Shown here piece after piece: positions 47,243 to 53,800 of a DNA stretch of 64,000 bases. Position 1 is the stretch's first letter. Each line of letters opens with the position of its first letter. Made by a program: the position numbers and the translations under genes. Source of the DNA: GCA-002727735 sp038134525 (GTDB lineage: Bacteria; Bacteroidota; Bacteroidia; Flavobacteriales_D; Parvicellaceae); assembly GCA_038134525.1 (NCBI GenBank), contig JAYPVI010000005.1, positions 1 to 64,000 on the forward strand. The letters are read 5' to 3'. Below the pieces are notes generated by a model. The model was not told the DNA's origin, did no database searches, and saw only the letters and a list, made by a program, of their open reading frames with translations.

Positions 47243-47824
47243 ATGCAAGAATTATACGATTATCTCTCTAATAAAGTGCTGTTAAGTCCAGATGCTAAAG
47301 ATTACCTTAATACTATAACATCTTTCAAAGAGTATAAAAAAGGTAGGGTGCTTATTAAACAAGATCAGGTAGTTAATAAAATATTTTTTGTTTTAGATGG
47401 TTGTTTGAGGTCATTTGTTTATGATAGAAATGGTAAAGAACACACACTAAGGTTTGCGGTAAAAAATTGGTGGATAAGTGATTTTATTGCCATTTATTTT
47501 CAAGAAAAATCATCTCAAATAGTGGAGTGTATAAAAGATTCACGTCTGGTAGAGTTTGATGTTCTAAATCTAGACAAATTCATGTTATTATATCCTGAAT
47601 TTGGAGATTTTCATAGAAGAAATATGGAAAGACATATTGCCAGTTTACAAGCGAGGATATTGAATCAATTACAACTGTCATCCAGAGAACAATATGAGCT
47701 ATTTGTTGAACAACATCCTGATATTGAAAAACACGCTATGAATTATCACATTGCTTCATATCTGGGTATTACCCAACAAAGTTTAAGCCGTATTAGGTCA
47801 GAGATTAATAATAAAAAATTGTAA
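47243..47824 (+). CDS. Crp/Fnr-family transcriptional regulator
   Basis: 193 residues. An N-terminal cyclic-nucleotide-binding-type beta roll (about 25-115; KKGRVLIKQDQVVNKIFFVLDG) lacks the GE...RSA cAMP pocket, so the ligand is probably not cAMP. A long dimerisation helix (about 115-145) leads to a winged helix-turn-helix with recognition helix TQQSLSRIRSE (177-187). Compared with E. coli Crp, Arg180 and Glu181 are replaced by Gln178 and Gln179, while the Arg185 equivalent (Arg183) is kept. The box upstream implies autoregulation, and matching boxes precede the PorP-like gene and the 1921-residue adhesin. Confidence 0.92.
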   Translation: MQELYDYLSNKVLLSPDAKDYLNTITSFKEYKKGRVLIKQDQVVNKIFFVLDGCLRSFVYDRNGKEHTLRFAVKNWWISDFIAIYFQEKSSQIVECIKDSRLVEFDVLNLDKFMLLYPEFGDFHRRNMERHIASLQARILNQLQLSSREQYELFVEQHPDIEKHAMNYHIASYLGITQQSLSRIRSEINNKKL

Positions 47825-47874
47825 TTTAACAATGTATTTTAAGAATGATTATTTGATGATTGCTGATTCAAATT

Positions 47875-47920
47875 TCACCCTCAGGCGTGAGATAAAATCA
47901 AAAAATCAGTTTTATAATTG
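47875..47920 (+). promoter_or_regulatory. Imperfect TCAC-GTGA palindrome plus -7-like element before the small T9SS cargo gene
   Basis: TCACCCTCAGGCGTGA (47875-47890) has four perfectly paired outer bases. TATAATTG (47913-47920) fits the -7 consensus with one mismatch and ends 20 nt before the ATG at 47941. The palindrome sits at an activator-like distance from the -7 box but differs in sequence from the PrfA-like boxes. Confidence 0.35.
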
Positions 47921-47940
47921 TTCAAATCAAAATTAAAAAC

Positions 47941-48645
47941 ATGATGAAAAAGATTTCACCAATATTAGCCATTATGTTTTGGCTAACTCAAATAACTAAA
48001 GCACAGGTAATAACTTGCGTTCCTTGTAATCAACTAGGTATGGTTATGAATGTAGGGTCGCAACAAACTGCTATTAGTATTTACCACTCTGGCCAATACA
48101 TGACTCACCCACGATCAGAAAATATTTTTATGTGGGAGTTTTCAGATCAGCAAGGCAATATATTACATCTTGATACTTTAGTTGATGCATCAACAATATC
48201 TTTTGGTCACAGTTGGTCATTAACTGATACAATAAACGTTTCAGTACATTTTGTAAATGATTCGGCTATTTTACCAAATGGGAATTCAATTAATTGTCTT
48301 TTCGAGGATCAAATATATTGGAGCACAGGCTCTAGTACTCCTTGGGGGAGTTGGACTTTTATTCATAATAATCCTGGAGTTGATGTAACTGGCATAAATC
48401 AAATTACCATTTTGGAGTCTGATTTTATCATTTTCCCATCTCCAACTTCAAACAATCTCAATGTTAAAGGGCCAAATGAAGAATATGCTTTAAAGATTTT
48501 AAATGTACAAGGACAATTGTTTTATGAATTGAATAACATTAGTGGTTATCAAAATATTGATGTTTCTTTTTTACCCTCAGGTCTCTACTTTTTAAATGTA
48601 AGTCATAATAAAGGATATCAAAATATAAGATTTATAAAGCAATAA
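47941..48645 (+). CDS. Small T9SS type A cargo protein
   Basis: 234 residues; signal peptide about 1-20 (ending TKAQ). The central part is strand-rich with no recognised domain and two short Cys motifs (CVPC near the mature N-terminus). Residues about 160-234 form a T9SS type A sorting domain: FIIFPSPTSNNLNVKG, then KILNVQGQLFYE, LPSGLYFLNV and a terminal FIKQ. The mature function is unknown. It stands alone between the Crp/Fnr gene and a membrane-tethered regulator. Confidence 0.85.
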   Translation: MMKKISPILAIMFWLTQITKAQVITCVPCNQLGMVMNVGSQQTAISIYHSGQYMTHPRSENIFMWEFSDQQGNILHLDTLVDASTISFGHSWSLTDTINVSVHFVNDSAILPNGNSINCLFEDQIYWSTGSSTPWGSWTFIHNNPGVDVTGINQITILESDFIIFPSPTSNNLNVKGPNEEYALKILNVQGQLFYELNNISGYQNIDVSFLPSGLYFLNVSHNKGYQNIRFIKQ

Positions 48646-48833
48646 TTTTACTTTATTGATTGAGATAATGGAATAATAATTTGCACTTTACAAAATACCA
48701 TAACATCATTTCTTATACTTTCATTTTTAATTGAGCTATTTTAGTGTTTTTGTTCGTTAGCTAAAATTGAAAAATAGACTCTATTAGCTGTGTTATTTGG
48801 CTATAGTTTTCAAAAAATATTAAGGAATTTAAA

Positions 48834-50462
48834 TTGAAAAAATTGAATAAACTACATAACATATTAGTACTGTTCCTTTGTGTGGTTTTTAATTCAGTTT
48901 ACTCCAATTCAAAATCAGATTCTTTAAGATTGGTTTGGCAAAATGAACAGTTATTAGATTCTGCAAGATTTGAGGCATTAGATGAGTACTATGAGTTATA
49001 CGTTAATATTACGCCTGATTCAGTTCTTTCATCACTTAATTATTATTATGATTTAGCCACTAGGAAAAAAGCAGATAGACAAATCTATCGATCATTACTC
49101 AGAAAGGGAAATGTTTTCAGAAATCTAAATAAATATCAAGATGCCATTAGTAATTATAGCTTAGCAAGAAGTGCAGCACAAAAACTGAACAATTCTCAAC
49201 TCGAAGCAATTGTGATAGGTAATTTTGGAAATATTCATTTAGACCAAAAAAATTATTTTGAAGCCATAAAATTTTACAACGAAGCAAAAGATATTTTTGT
49301 TGAAAAAAATGATTTCAATGGTGAAGGAAGAATGCTCAATGGTATTGGTGCTATTAATTCCATAATTGGCAACTATGATCTTGCTCTTTCCCATTACAGT
49401 AAAGCCTTAACGGCTTACAATAAAGCTGATATATCTTATTTAGATTTAGCCTTAATTTCAATGAATATTGGACTTATTCATTGTTATAGAGATTCTCTAA
49501 GTAAGGCCGAAAATGCATTCAATGATGCTATAAAAATACTTGACCCAAAAAATGATATTTTCTATTTAAAAGATTGTTATTTAATGTTAGGAAATATTAA
49601 ACTCGAGTTGAGTGATTTACAATCTGCAGATTGGTTTGCAACAAAAAGTTTAGAGTTAAATAATCAGTTAGGTATTGGAGCGGGAATTTTATCATCAAAA
49701 GTTCTAAAGTCAATGGTTTTATATGAAACTAACAAAGAAAAAGCTGTTTTAGAAATGGAAGGTCTATTGCCTCAAGTTGCTGAAAGTCCAGATTTTGAAT
49801 TGAAACAAACAGTTTATGAATTTTTATATGATGCCTATAAGCATAACGAAAAATGGGAGGTGTCTTTGAAAATGCATGAGTTATTATTGGCTTGTACAGA
49901 CACTTTAGATAAAAGAAAAAATAGTTATAAAGTAGCTAGGGAAGCTGTAAAAAATGAATACAAAGCTAAATTACATGAAAATCAACTCCAATTTGAGAAC
50001 GAAAAAGCTGACTTAAAAATTAAACAATTAAAAAGAACTTTTTCCGTAATTCTTGGACTTATAGTTATCCTTCTTTTAGTTTCTTATTTATTCTTTTTAA
50101 AGAATAAAAAGAATAGGCGGCAAAGAAACTTGTTGCTAAAGGAAATAAGGTTGCTCAAAAATCAAAACTTAAGGGTAGTTTCAAACGATGAAAAATATGA
50201 ATTAAACAGAGAAAAATTGGATAGTTACATCAAAAGAAATTTGAATGAAACTGATTGGTTAATCCTTCAGGTTTTATTGCTCAATCCTACTGCAATGAAT
50301 AAGGAAATTTCCGAGAAAGTAAATTTAAGTATTGATGGTGTTGGGTCTTCTCTGAGAAGAATGTATGATTATTTTGAGATTCATGATACCAAATATAAAA
50401 AGGTTGCGTTACTACATAAAGTAATTAAGGTGTCAGAATTCAAACAACAAATTGATTTCTAA
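48834..50462 (+). CDS. Membrane-tethered TPR protein with cytoplasmic LuxR-like HTH
   Basis: 542 residues from TTG 48834; no upstream or nearby ATG gives the signal peptide (MKKLNKLHNILVLFLCVVFN). Residues about 60-355 are tetratricopeptide repeats (KYQDAISNYSLARSAAQ, NYFEAIKFYNEAKDIF, NYDLALSHYSKALTAY). A coiled coil leads to one transmembrane segment (402-423), a basic stretch, a second coiled coil and a C-terminal HTH (about 470-533; NKEISEKVNLSIDGVGSSLRRMY) of the LuxR-like kind. The predicted topology puts TPRs in the periplasm and the HTH in the cytosol, a one-component signalling layout known in Bacteroidota. Target genes are unknown; the adjacent Kazal and adhesin genes are candidates. 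Confidence 0.85.
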   Translation: MKKLNKLHNILVLFLCVVFNSVYSNSKSDSLRLVWQNEQLLDSARFEALDEYYELYVNITPDSVLSSLNYYYDLATRKKADRQIYRSLLRKGNVFRNLNKYQDAISNYSLARSAAQKLNNSQLEAIVIGNFGNIHLDQKNYFEAIKFYNEAKDIFVEKNDFNGEGRMLNGIGAINSIIGNYDLALSHYSKALTAYNKADISYLDLALISMNIGLIHCYRDSLSKAENAFNDAIKILDPKNDIFYLKDCYLMLGNIKLELSDLQSADWFATKSLELNNQLGIGAGILSSKVLKSMVLYETNKEKAVLEMEGLLPQVAESPDFELKQTVYEFLYDAYKHNEKWEVSLKMHELLLACTDTLDKRKNSYKVAREAVKNEYKAKLHENQLQFENEKADLKIKQLKRTFSVILGLIVILLLVSYLFFLKNKKNRRQRNLLLKEIRLLKNQNLRVVSNDEKYELNREKLDSYIKRNLNETDWLILQVLLLNPTAMNKEISEKVNLSIDGVGSSLRRMYDYFEIHDTKYKKVALLHKVIKVSEFKQQIDF

Positions 50463-50549
50463 AGATTAAATGCATTGATTATTTAAAAAGACCTTGAAAA
50501 ACAATTTTTGGATTAAGTAAATGAAATGACGACACTAGATTCTGTAATC

Positions 50550-50813
50550 ATGTTCTCAAATTTGTTGAAATCAATTGGATGTATATTGTACTCCATGATG
50601 ATTCTTTCTTGTGAAAAAACCCCTGATTGCTCACGAATACCGTCTCCAACTAATGATGTATGCATAGATTCTACCCTTATAATTGATTCTTCCTTTTGTA
50701 CACATGAATATGCCCCCGTGTGTGGATGTGATGGGGTTACTTACAGTAATTCATGTCATGCCACTATTTTTGGTGGAGTTACTACTTATGTATATGGCGA
50801 ATGTTGTGATTAA
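50550..50813 (+). CDS. Kazal-type protease inhibitor lipoprotein
   Basis: 87 residues from ATG 50550; an ATG eight codons upstream (50526) would place an acidic residue before the signal peptide and is disfavoured. The lipobox is MILSC (Cys21). After a short Cys-containing linker comes one Kazal domain: C-T-H-EYAPVCGCDGVTYSNSCHA...YGEC. Kazal domains inhibit serine proteases by a substrate-like loop. Anchored at the cell envelope, it could protect surface proteins or T9SS cargo from proteases; that role is inferred. It lies between the TPR-HTH gene and the giant adhesin. Confidence 0.87.
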   Translation: MFSNLLKSIGCILYSMMILSCEKTPDCSRIPSPTNDVCIDSTLIIDSSFCTHEYAPVCGCDGVTYSNSCHATIFGGVTTYVYGECCD

Positions 50814-50827
50814 ATTAACCTAAAATT

Positions 50828-50871
50828 TTAACATATGTTAATCTATACAACTCCATTTAATATTATATTTG
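50828..50871 (+). promoter_or_regulatory. Perfect PrfA-box-like palindrome (TTAACATATGTTAA) plus -7 element before the giant adhesin
   Basis: The 14-bp box occupies 50828-50841. TATATTTG at 50864-50871 is an exact -7 match, and no TTG exists at the -33 position, which suits activator-dependent initiation. With a start site a few bases after the -7 box, the box centre would lie near -41, the class II activator position of the Crp family. Confidence 0.65.
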
Positions 50872-50889
50872 TTTAACTTTTATTTAAAA

Positions 50890-53800
50890 ATGTTAAACAA
50901 TAATAAAAAATATATATCTTCCTTTTTATTAAGGTCTTCTTTATTTATCTCTGTTATATGCACACCATTAACTGCTTATTTACAGGGTTTTTCGTTCCTT
51001 AGTTCTCTTACATCAACTGCTTCATCTTATCAAGTCTCCATTAGAGCAGTAAAAACTGATGCTTTTGGTAACAAATACATTGCCGGAAATTTTGATGTTA
51101 CGGCTACACTGAAAAATACCACCCTCATTGGTAATTCTAAAGATATTTTCATTTCAAAGTTAGATCCACAAGGCAATCCCATTTGGGTAACGACTGCTGG
51201 GGGAGCGGGGTCAGATCAAGCCATGGATATTGAATTAGATGATCAAGGTGGGGTATATGTAAGTGGGTTATTCTCTTCCACAGCTAGTTTCAGTGGTGAT
51301 ACCGTGGTTTCAGCTGTTCAACCTTCTGCAAATGCGGTCACCATGTCAGATAATTTTTTAGCCAAATACGATACATCAGGTAATTTCATATGGATTAAAG
51401 TGGGTGCTACAACGGACAACGATTTTAATAATAATGTGAATTCTTTTAATAACAATGCTTTTAATTATTATGGTAGAAGTAAGTTGAAATATAAAAATGG
51501 TCATATCTACTTAATGGCGTCAAATAGAGTTTCGGGTAGCTCAACTGGTTCTGTTAATTCTAGTGGAAGACAATTTGATGGAATAGCCCTTCCCAACACA
51601 CAGGCTCCAGGAGGAGGTGGTTTTTATGGCTACAAATATTTGAATAGTTTTATTTTAAAAACAGATGTTAGCGGTAACAACAGTTGGTTAACACCTGTTT
51701 ATTGCAATACAACCAGAGATTTTGATGCTACTATTGGATTAGATTTTGATGTGAATTCAGACGACCATGTTATCGCTGAATATTATTATTCTAACAATGG
51801 AGTTAACATAGCAGGCCCAAATACAACCAATTCTATTAATGGATTTTCAACTGCTTCAACCTTTACTGATGAAGGTGGAATAATAATTTTAAAACTAGAT
51901 TCTTCTGGTAATTACAATAACGACTTTTCCATTTTTAATACTTCTCCGTCCTACAATGCTTTTAGCGGTTTTGGAAACTCCATAGATTATATATCCTATG
52001 GTCTTTCCGTTGATAATGCTGATAACATCTTTTTTGTATTCAATAATCAAAATAATGGACTTTTTAATCAAAATATTGCCAACATAACGATACCTGAAAG
52101 AAGCAATACCATCGTTAAATTGAATCCAAATTTGTTACCTGTTAATTGTAAAATTTTCAATTCATTTCCTTCGGTTTCAAGAAATAACTTCCCTATCTCT
52201 GCTCTTGAAACAAAAGATGACAATTTAGTTTTTGGAGGGATTTTAGATGCAAGTATTAACATTGAAAATAACCTATACACAAGATCAGACGAAATTACAT
52301 TTATCAATATGGATACTAACTTAAGTTCAGTTAACTGGATAACTAGTACAAGTAACAGTAGTGTCCTTCAAATTGACGGAAGTGGAGCTAGCACTAGTAC
52401 ACCTGAGCCATATTCTTTAGGTATTTATGATCTTTCTATTGGAAACGAAAACCAAGCTGTTTTTTGTGGTAACGTAGGTCCTCAGTATAGATCTTTTGGT
52501 GATTACACTACTCCAACTAATCAATTGAATGATGCTTTTATAACTGAAATTATTCCATGTTCTCCAGTATTTTCTCTAGTAACACCATCTAATCCTGTCA
52601 TATGTGGTGCTGGTAATGCTGTTTCTCTAAATGCAAATTTAAATCCTGGCATTTCCTATCAATGGATTGATAATGGTAGCTTAACTTCAATAGATAATAA
52701 CCCCGTGTATACGACTAATAATACGGGCGATTATTCTATTTTAACTGATAGTTTAGGTTGTAAAGATACCAGTAACGTAGTAAACGTAACCATTGCACCC
52801 CTTCCTTCTGTATCTGTTCCGTTAACCCCTTTTACGGTATGTCTAAGTGGTGGAGCTGTAGTTGTTCCGGATGGAACCCCAGCAGGTGGGGTTTGGTCAG
52901 GCCTTGGCATGATCAATGACTCTGTTTTTGATCCTAATTTTTTAGGTCCTGGGCCAAGTCTTATCAATTATTCATATACGAATTCATTTGGTTGTAGTGA
53001 TGATGCCGTTCAAATTGCTAATACTGTCACACCACCACCCTTGTTTGTGTCTAATTCAATACCCAACTTTTGCGAAAATGATGGACCATATTCTTTAGGT
53101 GGGTCAGTCACTCCTGCTGGAGGTTCTTATACAGGCCCCGGTGTCTCAGGTTCCACTTTTAACCCTTCTTCTGCAGGAGTAGGAACTCACCTTATACGGT
53201 ATAAATATACTGTTGCACAAAACTGTTCAGATAGTATTGATTTTTATTTGGTAGTTAATGCTAATCCTGCCATCAATTATCCATCATTTGATAGTATATG
53301 TGAAAATAACAATGCGTTGCCTTTATTTTCAGCAACACCATTTGGAGGTACTTATTCTGGCCCCTATGTAATTAGCAACACTTTTTATCCTTTTCTTTCG
53401 GGAGATGGTAATTTTCCGATAACATACAGCGTAACAGAAAATGGATGTACATCCACATCCACTCAAGTACTTAAAGTTGACGCTAATGAAAACGCACAAT
53501 TAACATCTATAAGCAACTTTTGCGTAAATGATGAAAACGTACCATTAACTGTTGGTACACCTATTGGAGGAGTATACAAAATAGACGGTATACAAAAAGA
53601 TTCCTTAAAACCCGCAGAACTAGGTGCAGGAACTCATAGTTTAGCGTATACATTTACAAATTCTTGTGGTACTTCCACAGACCTAATTATATTTGAAATA
53701 TATGACATCCCAATAGTTTCTTTAAACCAATTAGGTCCCTATTGTGCCAATGATTCTAGTTTTATTTTAGATGTTGGTCAACCCAGTGGTGGTGTTTATC

